DNA of 64,000 nt, from contig CAIIXF020000005.1 in assembly GCA_903813345.2 (NCBI GenBank), positions 682,001 to 746,000 of the forward strand, written 5' to 3'. This stretch comes from Owenia fusiformis. Lineage: Eukaryota; Annelida; Polychaeta; Sabellida; Oweniidae. Below the pieces are notes generated by a model. It was not told where the DNA came from. It was given only the letters and a program-made list of their open reading frames with translations, and did not search any database. The translations under genes and the position numbers were made by a program. Below are positions 35,978 to 48,405 of the stretch, piece by piece (the first letter of the stretch is position 1; each line of letters begins with the position of its first letter).

Positions 35978-38050
35978 AGTGCTGCTTATATTTTCGTGAA
36001 ACCACTCAGTAAAATTACGATTTCTCTGCACCCTGATGTCCAATCAACATCATTCGAGTATCTATGTGTTCCTGACACGTTTGGGCATCCAGCAATGACA
36101 ACGTCTACCCAATGTTTCCACGCGAATTTGACGTAATTCATGACTGAAATCGGGAAGACAAAAATATGTGATATTCTTTCAGAATTGTTTATAATAACTA
36201 TACTCCTCAAAAAAAGTTAAGGACCTCATAGGTTTACATGTTAACCCCTATATTTGTTTAACGACTGTTTTCTAAGCGGGGAACAAAAGAAATCCCAATA
36301 AAGAAAATAAATCTGTATCTTGATTCTATTCCCTATAAAGTCCGCAACGCTTCAATGTTATATCTCCATTACATTCTGTCAAAATTTGATGTCAAAATTG
36401 ATGAATTTCATGAAATGTAACAAAAATGGCAGATCCCATGTTAAACAAATGTGGAATGGTGGCTTAGGGGCAACTCCGACAGATTTTGGAATATCTATTC
36501 AGCAAAACATTTATTAAAAATAATTTCTAAGTAGAAAATTGAATGATTTTACATGCTAAATGTCTCGCTTATGTTGTTAAAATTAGCGATACGGAGCGTT
36601 ATAGTAATTTTGACCACCTCACTGAACCACCTGTGTTATTTCAATAAGAGGTTCATTAAAAAATTATTGAATTTGAAACCATTAACTTTTGTAAAGCCTG
36701 GACAATAACCCAGATGCGAGTAGAAATAATCTTGATTTACGTCATTAAAAATTCAAAAATCAGTCAAAGTAATATCATATTTGAAATCTACATGTAAAAT
36801 TACATCTAGAAATGTGGTTTTAAAAAGTGTTTATCAACTTTGAAAAATTAATTTTCTTTGAAAATGTGACTTCTAGCTCGGGGAGATTCCCCATAGACCC
36901 TATGCTATAAAATCATAAAAAATGAAATATCTTTTCTTTTAGTGGACAGATAATATTTTGCTTTACTGGACATATTTTCATTAGTACAAGTATCAGACAC
37001 ATAAGGGTTATATGAAAATTGAGCCACTTAAATTGATAATATTCAAGTTTAAGGGAACGTTCTTATATACCTGCCATGTTAATTGACCCGAATCAGCCAC
37101 CTGGTGGTGAAACTGGTAACTACCTACTCGCATTTGGGTAATTAAATCATATTTTTGTCGAGTAGACAATTTTGCAAATTTAATTATCTCTTACAATCTC
37201 AATTTTGAGAGCAATCGGATGGATGGATCGTTCCTCATATGACTTATGGCAACCCAACCATTCCCCATTTGTTTAACATGGGATCTGCCATTTTTGTTAA
37301 ATTTCATGAAATTCATCAATTTTAACATAAAATTTTGACCCAAAGTAATGGAGATATAAAATTGAAACGTTGCGGACTTTATAGCGAATAGAATCAAGAT
37401 ACAGATTTATTTTCTTTATTGGGAATTCTTTTGTTGTTCCCCGCTTAGGAAACAGTCGTTAAACAAATATGGGGGTTAACATGTAAACCTATGAGGTCCT
37501 TAACTTTTTTTACAAAAATGTTCCCGAGACACAAATCCATTTACCATGAGGTAAGGTTTGTTTGAAAAGCCCCAATAAGACAATACAAACCCAGATAAAA
37601 CCTGGAAGACTGCAGATTTCATGTTATGATTTTACGTTCATGTAACAAGTAAAGTACATATAATCCCCATATAAAACATTGGCCTACGTGACATGTTCAA
37701 ACGGAAATATAGAAAATTTTCAAAATAGCATTTGCTTTCGTGTTCTGTATGCCCCTCTACCTGCTTAATAAGGCAATGTATCTTCAAATAACACCTTAGC
37801 CAAGTAGATTAGAGTCTCCGGAACACTTTTGTAAATAGTTTTCACAAGCAATTTAGTTTGTGAATCTCAAATTTTGTCTTCCCGATTTCAGTCATGAATT
37901 ACGTCAATTTCGCGTGCAAACATTGGGTAGACGTTGTTATTCCCGGACGCCCAAACGTGTCAGCAACACTTAGATACTTGAATGATCTTGATTGGACATC
38001 AGGTTGCAGAGAAATTGTAATTTTACTGAGTGGCTTCACGAAAAAATAAG
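35978..38050. mobile_element. Inverted-repeat element split by a Tc1-like element
   Basis: Arms 35986-36175 and 37868-38048 are inverse copies (CACTCAGTAAAATTACGATT, GACATCAGG-type and CGGGAAGACAAAA phrases), about 80-90 percent alike by eye. The interior is taken up by the Tc1-like element 36203-37512 and about 350 bp of other sequence. No transposase recognised. Confidence 0.75.
36203..37512. mobile_element. Tc1-like element with about 265 bp inverted repeats
   Basis: Begins CTCCTCAAAAAAAGTTAAGG after TA; the right end carries the inverse (CCTTAACTTTTTTT). Long arms 36203-36465 and 37245-37512 share GAAATCCCAATAAAG, CTTGATTCTATTC and ATGGCAGATCCCATG blocks. A further inverted pair (ACCCAGATGCGAGTAG and CTACTCGCATTTGGGT) lies inside. 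No transposase frame, so non-autonomous. Confidence 0.82.
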
Positions 38051-38199
38051 GCTATACGCCTCGTTAACGTTAAGTGCTGCTCAGATGTTTTATTTACTGT
38101 GTGGTCATAAGATAAATATACTTTAACTGAGAGTACTTGCATTGTTTGAATGATTACTTTGCTTTTGATCCATAACACAAATAGTGTACTGTGCCTGTA

Positions 38200-40944
38200 C
38201 AGTTTATAGATAAGGTTTATTCAAAGTTGCCCGAATACTACACAAGGTTACAAGAATGGCTGGAGAATCTACTTCTAAAAAGGTTAGTAGATCTTTTATC
38301 CCACCATGTATATATTTCTGTTTTGCAATGTCAAAATGTCATGATAAATAAGACAACTTCTCGGCTTTGTATAAAATCGTCGTAATCAAGTAACGTAGCC
38401 AGTCATGGTACGTGGGTCATGAGTAACATTGATTTAAGTTTCAGAGATCGTAAATTCGGGATCACCTCATACCAACGCGCATTGTACCGAAAACAATAGG
38501 CAAAGGCCGATAGGAATAATTTTTAAATAAAGATGGCATGGTGGTCGATCTTTGTTAATATATCGGCCCAGAACCTATGCCGAAAACCAATATACCAATG
38601 CGCATTGTACCGAAACCCGTTATACCGATGCGCGTTGTACCGAAAACCATTGCTGTCGTATACTGATACCATGATTTTGTGATCTATAAACGGCTTGTAA
38701 TGGAAGATGTATGATAGGAGTAAAAGAGTATGATAAGTATTATTGAAAATCATACATTTAATCAGGAAAACCAGGCAAGAAATAGCAACAGAATACTAGT
38801 ATAAGCTTCATCAAAGAAGGGAAACTCAATACTGCAAACACCCTAAAATCACAGTTAAGTCAGACCTTCACGCACATGTTGTTAGTCTGCGAAAATATGT
38901 CACTTATTTATTATTAAAGTTTACTTTGGAACAAAAGAGATTATTTTATAAGAAGACAATGTAAGCTTTCCAATGGTGTGCGAAATGTGTGGGTGCGTAG
39001 CGATATTTCATATCGTAAACAAAAGATGTACGTATAGTCCGGGCGTATAGTACATGTAGTTAGCCTGAAAAGATATTTTGTGTTGATTTATATTTACAAT
39101 TCTATGCGTAACACCTACATTTGATTCGATTCTGTTATGAACGAGATTAAAGAACACTAAATAAGCTTTCCAATGATGTGCTGTATGTGTGGCTAGCTAT
39201 TTCAAATTATATGTAGTGTTGTTAGTCAGCAAAATATGTTTTGTCATCTATCATTAAAGATCAATGCGTAACGGTTGATTTACTTCTATTAGAAAGGAGA
39301 TTAAAGACGGTAGACAAGATAAGCTTTCCAATGGTGTGTTGAGCGTTGTACAGGGTGTCAAGTGGCGTTGTGCCCCCCCCCCCCATCCACAGCATAAACT
39401 CGAAAAGGCACACACATATATTATATACCATTGGAAAGACCATTAAATTGTTGTTAAAGTGTGAAAAGATGAAGATGCATAATAGAAATAAGACATACTT
39501 TGAACGAACTTTTAAAAGGGAGTGTGACCATCTTCATCGGGTTCATAGGGTTCATTTTATTCAATTAAATGACATACAGAATGTATAGGCAATTCTCGTA
39601 GTTTATACTGTGGAAAGGGGAACAACATGAACAACGCCATTTCACACCCTGTGTATATGTGGCTATTTCAAATCATAAAAACGTACGTAATGTTGTCAGT
39701 TCACGAAATATTTCATCATATTATTATTTTGTATTACATAATGTGTTACATACAATTTTACTACATATTTTCTTTTTAGTAACCTGTTTCTCTGCCCTCG
39801 AAAAGGGATACTTAAACTAAACACGGAATAAATATTAAAATTGTGGCAATTTTTTTTTAATTGGCTTCCATTTTCGAAGATTGTTCTGAATCATACGTAC
39901 TATGGCCATTAGGTGTATTCCTATAAACTATTGAGTTGTTTTCCGAATAAAGACACGGACAAACAGACAAACAAACGGGCGGCTTTTCTATCTCTGAGGA
40001 TCAACTGGAAACGATGACAGTTTGTTCTAGTCTCAAAGTAGATGTTTCCCGTTTGTTAGGATTTTCGTCAATTCTAATTAATGAATACCATGTATCAAAA
40101 CGTGAAAACTGTAATATTTTACTCCAAATAAACTTTAAATATGTGTTCGCTAATTTTAAAGGTTACAAGCAGATTGTTCTACCGCAGGAAAACGTTTCGG
40201 TACAATGCGCGTCGGTATAATGGGTTTCGGTATAATGGGTTTTGGTATAATGCCTTTCGGTATAATGCCCCACCTACGAGGTTTATGATAAAGCCCAACT
40301 TCCCTGAGATCATCTGGCAAGAAGAGTAAGTGTTCATGCAATTTCTAAGCAACTCAGGGCACTGAATGTAATCAGTAAGTTTCATCTGTTTCTAGGGGGG
40401 TGCAATATGGCTTAAGAACATGTGTGGGATGACAGTCACTGATGCTGAAATGGAGGACGTTTCCAATCCCAGACTTGAGCTACTTGTCCATATAAGCACC
40501 AAGACCATTCAAATGGGAGCTTTGTTCGGAATGCTAGCAATTGGACCAGTCACTCAACTTGTTAAAGGTCCTCGAACAATACAGGCAATAGCACATAGAG
40601 CCCTGAAATATGGCGCAAACGGCATAATAATTGGCGCAGCTGCTGGGCCAGTGGTGACATATGGATCATCAAGAAAATTTGAATATGAAAATTATTATGA
40701 TCGCTCCTACAGGCTTCGGTATAACAGGGGACAAGTGATTACAGATCGTATGTGTTATTTTGGTATGGCTATTGGTGCGGGGGCAGGATATGCAACGGGG
40801 ATTGGAATACTACCTGGGATTGCACTAGGAGTTGTGGTAGGCACAAGTGGAAGTGTATTTGCACCTGGTAAAGGCTGTAGTCAAGACAACAACAAGACTA
40901 AGGAATCCGTCCCTGTAAAAACTGAAGATAACAAGGATGCATAA
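38200..40944 (+). CDS. Unrecognised glycine-rich multi-pass membrane protein
   Basis: The main exon 40396-40944 follows an acceptor (TGTTTCTAG). It encodes GGAIWLKN-MCGMTVTDAEMEDVSN and a chain with four Gly/Ala-rich hydrophobic segments (QMGALFGMLAIGPVTQLV, ANGIIIGAAAGPVV, YFGMAIGAGAGYATGIGI, GIALGVVVGTSGSVF), then a charged Lys-rich tail. A linking region reads DRSYRLRYNRGQVITDR. A phase-compatible first exon is ATG 38256-38282 (MAGESTSKK, then GTTAGT donor), giving about 191 residues. Alternatively the ATG at 40420 alone gives 174 residues. GxxxG-rich quadruple spans are reminiscent of the Tim17/Tim22/Tim23 superfamily (which includes NDUFA11) of the inner mitochondrial membrane, but I cannot confirm homology. 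A candidate poly(A) signal AATAAA lies at 41388-41393. Confidence 0.65.
38555..38655 (-). repeat. TTTCGGTATAATGGG minisatellite, inverted partner
   Basis: Units read on the minus strand as TTTCGGTACAATGCGC and TTTCGGTATAACGGG, four to five copies, with one more unit near 38485. The same unit occurs in the opposite orientation at 40190-40272. Confidence 0.8.
39351..39651. mobile_element. Mariner-like MITE of about 300 bp
   Basis: Ends CAGGGTGTCAAGTGGCGTTG and the inverse CAACGCCATTTCACACCCTG, two mismatches in 21 bp. TA precedes the left end; the right side reads TG, so the duplication is imperfect. Contains a C-rich tract. No transposase. Confidence 0.8.
40190..40272 (+). repeat. TTTCGGTATAATGGG minisatellite
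   Basis: Five tandem 15-16 bp units immediately upstream of the main exon of the membrane-protein gene. Open in one frame (repeating RYNGF), followed by FMIKPNFPEIIWQEE and a donor-like GTAAGT. The inverse array lies at 38555-38655. Confidence 0.88.
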
Positions 40945-43112
40945 AATACACCTTCAAAACTGACTGGATATAGGGTACATCCTTAGGGATATATTTACAT
41001 CTATATATAGTTAGTTTTATAACTATACATGTATATAGTTAGTTTTCAAAAAAAAGATTATAGCTAAATAAGGTTTCCATGCATAATTATCTCTGGTTCT
41101 TTATGTTTAAAGCTATGGGCGTTTGTTCCCAAGGTCTGATTTCAAATCCCACTAAGGAAATATATTTTTGTTTTCTTTCATTTTGAACCACAAGTAAACT
41201 TTTTGTTTTCAAGGGTTTTGAGATGAAATCTATCTGATTGGTGAAAGAGAGGACCATAGTTTTGACTATTAAATTTGCAATACTTTGTCTGTTAATCATG
41301 GAATTTGATAAACATGAATATTTTTCGAATAATTAAGCCTCGTTTCATTTATATACATGTATAAGTCTTCAGGTTAACAAAACAACCAATAAACTTGGAA
41401 AACATATTTCTCTAATATCAATGTTTATTTTGGAATAAAGTACCAAAATTGTCAGCATCTACATGTGCATCTAGTACATTCAACCATTCCCATAAACAGC
41501 AGATTTCATTTCAATTATGGTGTAAACATTGTGAAGAATAAGTGGATAAATACGACTGTTCTATCAGGAAACAAGCCTTCATATCACATAAGTACATTGT
41601 TATGCAAGTTGGGCCAAATTGCACATATATAAAGTGCTAATAAATTAACCGCAACAAACATATCTATTTTGTTACCATTTGTTATGCAACAAGCAAGTAA
41701 CTTACAGCTAAATGAGCATATGAATCATAAATGAATTATATGTTCCGAAGTGACTACAAAGCATTTAAAAACAGCCCTAGCAAGGCCTTTCTGTTTTTTA
41801 TCAGAAACTTATGATATTGAAAACCTGAAAGGATTATGACTTTGCTTTAACTTTATTGAATATTTTTTGCATTTCTTACTGAACAGATAATTTACATGTG
41901 AGGGCATAACTAGATATACTATTCTAATACATTCATTGTTTCAAGACTACGATCTGGAAATCAAGAAGTAATTGTGAGATCATGAACTAAAATTCTTATT
42001 TAGCCTTATTTTGAAAAACTGATTATACTTAAAAAGCCATTGCACTGTAATAACCTACACATGTATATATATTTATATCTATCTATCCCAGGATTATGGT
42101 GTCATCTGTTCAATATCAGCCATTAGATATTTCTGACATTAAGGAGATCTGTGTCATATTTTAATTTTGTATATGCGGCTGATATCATTTATCAGTCACA
42201 TATCCATATGATAAACGAATTTGTATTTTTAAAAGTTTTTGCTTGTTTTGATGGGATGAGCCCAATTTTAGATAATTTTGAGTGATATCACTTCACCGCC
42301 TCAAGATATCAGATTTGAAAACTTATTCACTTGGTTCATTAATGTTGATATTTGATATCAACTCGTCAATAAAAATGACATCACTCAAAGTGATCTGATG
42401 TTCTGTTCATATACCACTGTATATGGTAATGACATATACCACTGTTCCAGTTTTCTTACTAGAAATCATATGTAAATAAATTACTGACATCATTAAACAG
42501 AATCTTTAACATTATATAAAACACTCAGGCATTGATAAAAAGCCTTAAATCATTTACCCTAACAAATTTACCCTTACAGATTGTTGCACGATCTGAATGC
42601 AATTATCACAAATCAGTTAAGCCATATTCTCAAAAATAAAATTTTTTCTATTAACATGTTACTCAACAAAATATATGAGCAAAATTTAAGATCTTAAAAT
42701 GGGGAAGAGCAGAAGAGTGTAGCATTGGGGGTGGTTGTAGTAATTCAATCATATTCCTTAATTGTGTCCCATTGTCAAACTATTCTACACCCCCCCCCCA
42801 TTTTAATGCCTCACCGGTTTCTCTTTGTGTGAACAGAGCTAACTATACATAAACTTACTTAAAGTGGTTATAAATTAAAACAAATGAATCAATTCAATAA
42901 ACATGGCACTGCATTCCCTCTGATCCCAAACAATGTACAAAGTAGAAGATACATATGTGACACCAATTACTTTTCTAAATTTAAACATCTACGTTAGTAC
43001 CCATATGTTGTGAACACATGCGACATATTCTCACTTTGTCTATTGTTATTCTTATAGTATGAGTGCCTCCCTCCACCAGTGTCTATAGTGTCCACTGTGA
43101 CAGTTATGTTCT
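40945..43112. other. Convergent intergenic region
   Basis: No coding exons recognised. It should hold the 3'UTRs of the plus-strand membrane-protein gene (AATAAA at 41388) and the minus-strand GST gene (TTTATT, that is AATAAA on the minus strand, at 41424). A C-run sits at about 42788-42798. Confidence 0.4.
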
Positions 43113-46100
43113 CTACTTGAAGCCAGCAATTGGGTTGTTGATTGGCCGCCTCATGAACTTATCAGATGCCATGTATTTTTTAATCTCTGGTAGTGCCTGA
43201 AAAGATTACAATATTCTAATTACAGTAATTGTTATTGTAATATACTTGTCTAAGCTGAATACCTTTTGGACCAGCCAAGTGTTCGACTGGCAGGTGTTCA
43301 CATTTCTAGGTTTTTTAACATGGTTATTTTTGGCAGTTTAAAAAATGCGACCCAAAAAGTGTTCACATTGAGAGGTATTCAGATTAGAGAGGTGTTCAGA
43401 TATACAGGTTCGCTAAATGATCACTGCAGAGATTAAATTATATCTTTTATTTACAATATTTACATTAGATTTTTTGCTAAAACTAAAAACACATGAAGCA
43501 ACAGGAGCAGCCACCCAGTCAGTTGTAGCTTACCTCAAATCTGGCAGTGAAGGCTTGTAAATTTGCATAATTGTTAAGTATTGTTGGTTCAAAAACTTTA
43601 TGTTGATCAAGTAGTTCATACATATGGAAGTCCACAAAGGTCAGCTAAAACAAAAATAAAACACCATAATGCTAAGGTTTTTTCCTTAACTTGTCATCCA
43701 ATTCTCATTTTTTACAAGTATATTCTGACTGTTAAAATATTCTATTTTCGTAAAATGCCAAATTCCCAACTAGTCTCTAATTCTCACTTCTTTCTTCTTC
43801 ATTATGTTAATTGTTTTGCAATCAAAAATAGCCACAATACAAATAAACTGCATATGGAATACTATGCTTACATTCTCTCCACAAAAGTAGGGCTTTTCTC
43901 CGAGATATTTGGAAAAGCTGTTGAGGAATTTCTCTGGTAACTCCTTGAGGTATTGTGCCCTCATCTCTTCATTCTGCAAAAATATTACTACTATGCAGTA
44001 CTGTGCTGAGCAGTATGATCCATATGAGTTACATAATAAACTGGCCAACCATGAGACAATATCTTATGGCAACAAATAGGCTCATAATGGGGTATACAAA
44101 CCTTGAGTGTGGAATAACAAATTTAAAAGATATACGCACATAAAAATGTTATACATTCTGGAGATGGTCACATATGATCAGAACAAATATATTAAGGCAA
44201 GTATTGTCCTGAACATTTTTTTAATGACTCCATCAAAATGGTACTAAACATCAAACAATCTAAAAAAATATAAAGAAAAAGAAAACAGGTTTCCTGCAGT
44301 GTGTAACGTATACAATTGTATCTGAATAATCCTTACATATTTGGGATTGTAGCAGAGTCTAACAAAACCATTACGAAAGTCCATGGCTTGGTCGGCCATC
44401 ATATCACAATGCGCTCTCTCGAGATCAGTAGTGCCACCTATAACAAAAATCATGGGCACATTGTTTTTAAAGGTCAATACCAATGTAAATAAAATAAAAA
44501 ATAAAGATGAAGAATTCATAAGTTCTCTTCTCAAACTTTAGTTTGTGGAGATATGAGGCAAGTGTGTTGTAAATCAGAAATCAAAGTACTTCAAATAGAC
44601 ACACATAGATTGTACTTATGAGGTCAATTTGAGTTTACAGGCTAAATACCTATATACCTATGAGCTAATACATATCAGATGTCCCCAAAAAAGTGAGACA
44701 CTTCTTGACAAGTATTTTCTCAGCAAATGATGAACCAGATTCAACAGGTAAATAAGTAACCAAAGAGTGAAATGTCCTATACAGGAGCTGTATGATGAGA
44801 CTTTTATAGTGTTTGTTTTGATACTCACATAATATTTACTTGATCTTTTTTTATTTTTGTACCTTGCTAACGATACTCTTGGGCTACTTTGTAAAATTTT
44901 TATTTGAATTTAGTCTATCAATTGAGAAAATACTTGTCAAAAAGTGTCTCACTTTTTGGGACACCAAATATAGATTATGATCACAAGTTAAATTTAAACA
45001 CAAGGGCTGCCTAAAGAGTCTAGAAATTTTTACTCAAATTCAAAGAGTCAAATACACACATAATAGATGCTTACATAAAAGAAGTTTATAAGCTAAATAC
45101 TCATATAAATTAAGTTTTCGAGCTTAATACTCACATAAATTATGTTTTCGGGCTATGGTGCGTAGGATGGCATTACTCTGTGTTATCTTGATATCCCCAT
45201 CAATATAGTAGGGGAGCTGAAAAATTCCCACTTTTTAGGACTGTTTTTGTTTCAGGATGTATTCCAATGCTTTACAATCATATTTTTCAAAACCTATATG
45301 TGAAAATAACCTACTGTAAGTAGAGATTCCAAGGAATTGTTGGTAAATTCCACTATGGAACAATCTTTAAAACAACTGCAAATTAAATTTAGTCTTACAA
45401 TAGGAATCAGAGTTCTTCCCAATGCAAAATTATCAGTCTTCTCCCACGGGAGATTATGGGAGAGGTTGGCAGTCTATATAGGCCATGCAGATTAGAAATC
45501 AAAAGAGACTCACATTTGGAAAATCTAGACCAAGTGTGTACTTCTCTTTGTACCAGCATTCACGGCTAAAATCTGGAGCTGTAATCATACATAAAACATT
45601 GACCTGGTCAGATGAGGAAATATAAAATTAGTAATTAAACTTAATATTAAATCTAATATATATTTGTAGTTGAATGACAGGGTAGATAAGCATTCACTTG
45701 TATTTAATTCAAAAATTATGTTATCTGATAACATTTCAATGTTTGTTGGCATGAAAAAGTTGCTTGCATATAAGCAGCCTCTAAACCCTCTCCATCTACT
45801 TCTCTCTTGTTTGGAATGTCTAAGGGAGGGGGGGGGGGTCAGGGGATAAAAAGATCATTGATTAACCAGATTGCATGACTAGATTTTTATTGATTTAAGG
45901 ATATAAGCCTTGGACTCAGTGCATTGTGGGCTGAATCATTCCTTGATGATGTTGGTTGCAAATCTTTGCATGACCCCGCAGGGGGAATGCAAATTTTAGG
46001 AAACAACATCTGAGTGGAATGAAGCAGCCACAATGAATTGAGTCGTGGGCTTAAATTCTTTTCACACATTGCAAAATATTTTCTATAAGATCATCTAAGA

Positions 46101-48405
46101 GATACAAAATGACTAAAAGAACATATTTTCAATGAAACTCAATTTCTACACAAAAATTGCTTTATGTGATATTTCACACACTGTTCATTATGTGAATACT
46201 CTTTTCGGATTGGCTGGAATCGGACACACCTTGCCCAGCTATGTGTGAAATATATTTTAAACATCGATAAGTATCATTAAGTGGGGAAAACGTCCCCTTT
46301 AAATTTATGTACAGCTGATATTTCTTCATTTTAAATATTGTTCAGTTGTTTGTAAGAAACTGTCCCAGATATATGTAACATAGCTTATTTTTCATTAACT
46401 GAGTGTGTGCATTGTGTCACTGTTTCATTGGTCTAAATTTATGAAGTCCATGACAAAGAACACTCGAATTGAAATGTATGTTAACATAAGAGACAATAAC
46501 ATGATAGATGGCCGCATGTGTTGAAGATGAAGTTACGCAGCCATAAACAGGGCACGCCTTAAGCGTCGGACAGCTGGTCATTATCTGGTTACTTTTGATA
46601 CTGACCAGTTGATTTTTTCACTAGGTATAGGAAAATAACATTGCAACTGGTCAGTAATGCCATTTTGACCAGCAGCTCTGGAATCCTTAGGGCATACACT
46701 GGCCATAAATGAATTTTGTTTCCCTCGTTAAATTGTATTATTACCACCTTGCCAGGCCTGTTCTAGGGGTTTAAGTACTAATTTAGAAGGCATTTATTTT
46801 GCTTTATTGACCTGAGCAATAAGTGACGTCATAGTGGGGGGGGGGCATAGTGGTGGGCCAATAATGCATTAATGCCCGGCAATGTTCCCAAGCAATGTTC
46901 CCAGTACTTGCTATTTCAGCCCTGTACACATACGATGGTAATCATACTAATAACATCATTTCTGCGGGCAATATAGTGAAATATTGGACTTTGGGGGATA
47001 TATGGATATACTTACCAGGGCCACACTCGTACATTTTATCCTCGAACTCTTCACCCACATAGTTCAGCAAAAGGCGTACAGCTTGGGCAAGCTAGAAAGT
47101 ACAAAATAAGTTAATCTACAGTGAATGTACAAGGAAAATCATTCGACTGACCAACCGACCAAAACTGTAATTTTCTTTTCCAAGACAAATCAATTCAAAT
47201 GATTAAAAAATCTGTGTGAAATGCTTGAAACGAGACGGGAAACAAGAAATGCATGTTCATTTTCAACTTTCTTTTCATTCATTTCGCCTGTTTCTTCCTA
47301 AATTTGTCATGTGATTGAAATGCTTTAACGAGCTAAATAGGCGCAAGCAGCAAAACATTGATTTCATATTTGAAGGCGTATCAATTAAAACACTTGAAAT
47401 GCTCGAAATGATTATGGGAACATACAGATATCTGAGGGTTCAGCGTAATACCCCCGCCAAAGTCTGTATAGTGAAGTGAACCCCTGGGCTAGAATTCCAT
47501 TTCAAGGCTTTCAATGCTGACTGATAGGAAAAGGGGGGGGGAACAAACACTGAGCTTAATCATTCATAATTAAGGTATTAGACTGAGAGCGCAGTAACTC
47601 CTTTGACTTCCAGTTTTGTCATACGCATAAACAGAATGGCGTACTCTCAAATTTAGAGAAAGGTTGAGTTTTTCTGAAATATGGAGATCGGGGCATTCTC
47701 CGCCACAGGACATTCCCAGACAAACCCTTGGTATCAGGTGAAAATCAGGGGCATAGTTAGACTTTTTGCAATATACCACACTGATAATATGATGTGTCCA
47801 ATATGAAGTGTCAATAAAGAAACCATATAAAACAAAGGATAATTGAAGATCGTCTGACAATGTCCCATGTCTGAGATTTCGATTATCCCTCTCAGCTGTT
47901 CTCCAATTTACATTTTATTTGTCCATATAAGTTGAAATTTCATACTTAAAAACACCCAAGAACTTATATCGTAATCTCATTTTCTAATTTTCTGGGTGAA
48001 GAACCCAAAATTCAAATCACTCGTGCCGGTGTAAAAGGATAGGTGGTCCTATCATAGTATGGTCCTACTCTCCATTGATTTATATGGTGACATAAATACA
48101 ACTCTTTCTCTTATTATCTTATACACAATCAGGGCCAGTAAGGGCCGTTTAGAAAGGGGACCATAATCCCCAAGGGACCATAATTTCTTTCACACCGGTG
48201 TAAACTTTTTTTTTTCGACTACACGAAAATAATGCTAAAATACCCAGGAATCTATTGAAGTAGGTATCTTAAGTGTAAGGCACGTAGATAATTCTCCCAA
48301 GTTGTAATCATACAGGCAAAAGAAAAATAGAAAATAAAAACATGAAATTTTGAACAAAAATTTACTCACCCCACGAATCTTCCAATAAGCAAAGATGACA
48401 GGCAT
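43113..48405 (-). CDS. GSTM: Glutathione S-transferase, Mu class, complete
   Basis: Eight exons in transcript order: 48405-48370, 47091-47016, 45578-45514, 45216-45135, 44437-44337, 43973-43872, 43644-43534 and 43196-43113. They give 657 bases, 218 residues plus stop, the standard Mu-class length. It conjugates glutathione to electrophiles in the cytosol as a dimer. The N-terminal thioredoxin-like domain has [20 protein letters not shown] with catalytic Tyr7 in YW, then [18 protein letters not shown] with the cis-proline, and [18 protein letters not shown] with the Gln-Ser that binds the glutathione glutamyl group. The C-terminal helical domain includes [20 protein letters not shown] and ends NNPIAGFK. 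Exon sizes and phases follow the vertebrate GSTM pattern. Intron 4 holds a MITE, and the exon 4 donor region is locally repeated. Confidence 0.95.
43240..43415 (+). repeat. ACAGTAAAACCTGT family, copy in GST last intron
   Basis: Contains CAGGTGTTCACATTTCTAGG, GTGTTCACATTGAGAGGT and GAGAGGTGTTCAGATATACA in the same order as 17597-17775. Confidence 0.7.
44679..44966. mobile_element. MITE in GST intron 4
   Basis: Inverted arms of about 45 bp: GTCCCCAAAAAAGTGAGACA and its continuation to TTTTCTCA on the left, the inverse on the right ending TGGGACA. Tc1-type ends; no ORF. Confidence 0.85.
45069..45157. repeat. 30 bp repeat copied from the GST exon 4 splice donor
   Basis: On the minus strand the true exon end reads CGAAAACATAATTTAT followed by GTGAGT. 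A copy (CGAAAACTTAATTTATATGA) lies exactly 30 bp further into the intron, and a more decayed copy 30 bp beyond that (about 45069-45090). The nearest copy has lost the GT of the donor. Confidence 0.75.
46540..46690 (+). repeat. Dispersed repeat shared with 52665-52790 (copy 1)
   Basis: Shares CAGTTGATTTTTTCACT, GGTATAGGAAAATAACA and TGCAACTG in order with the second copy. No inverted ends seen. Confidence 0.55.

Noticed and set aside
36320-37397. Similar 65- and 68-codon frames on opposite strands
   Set aside because: They lie in the two inverted arms of the Tc1-like element and merely mirror each other.
40141-40385. RYNGF-repeat frame on the plus strand and its antisense partners
   Set aside because: Produced by the TTTCGGTATAATGGG minisatellite; only the last 45 bases might be a real exon, and that is noted under the membrane-protein gene.
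43581-43940. 119-codon plus-strand frame
   Set aside because: Antisense to two GST exons and the intron between them; no independent support.
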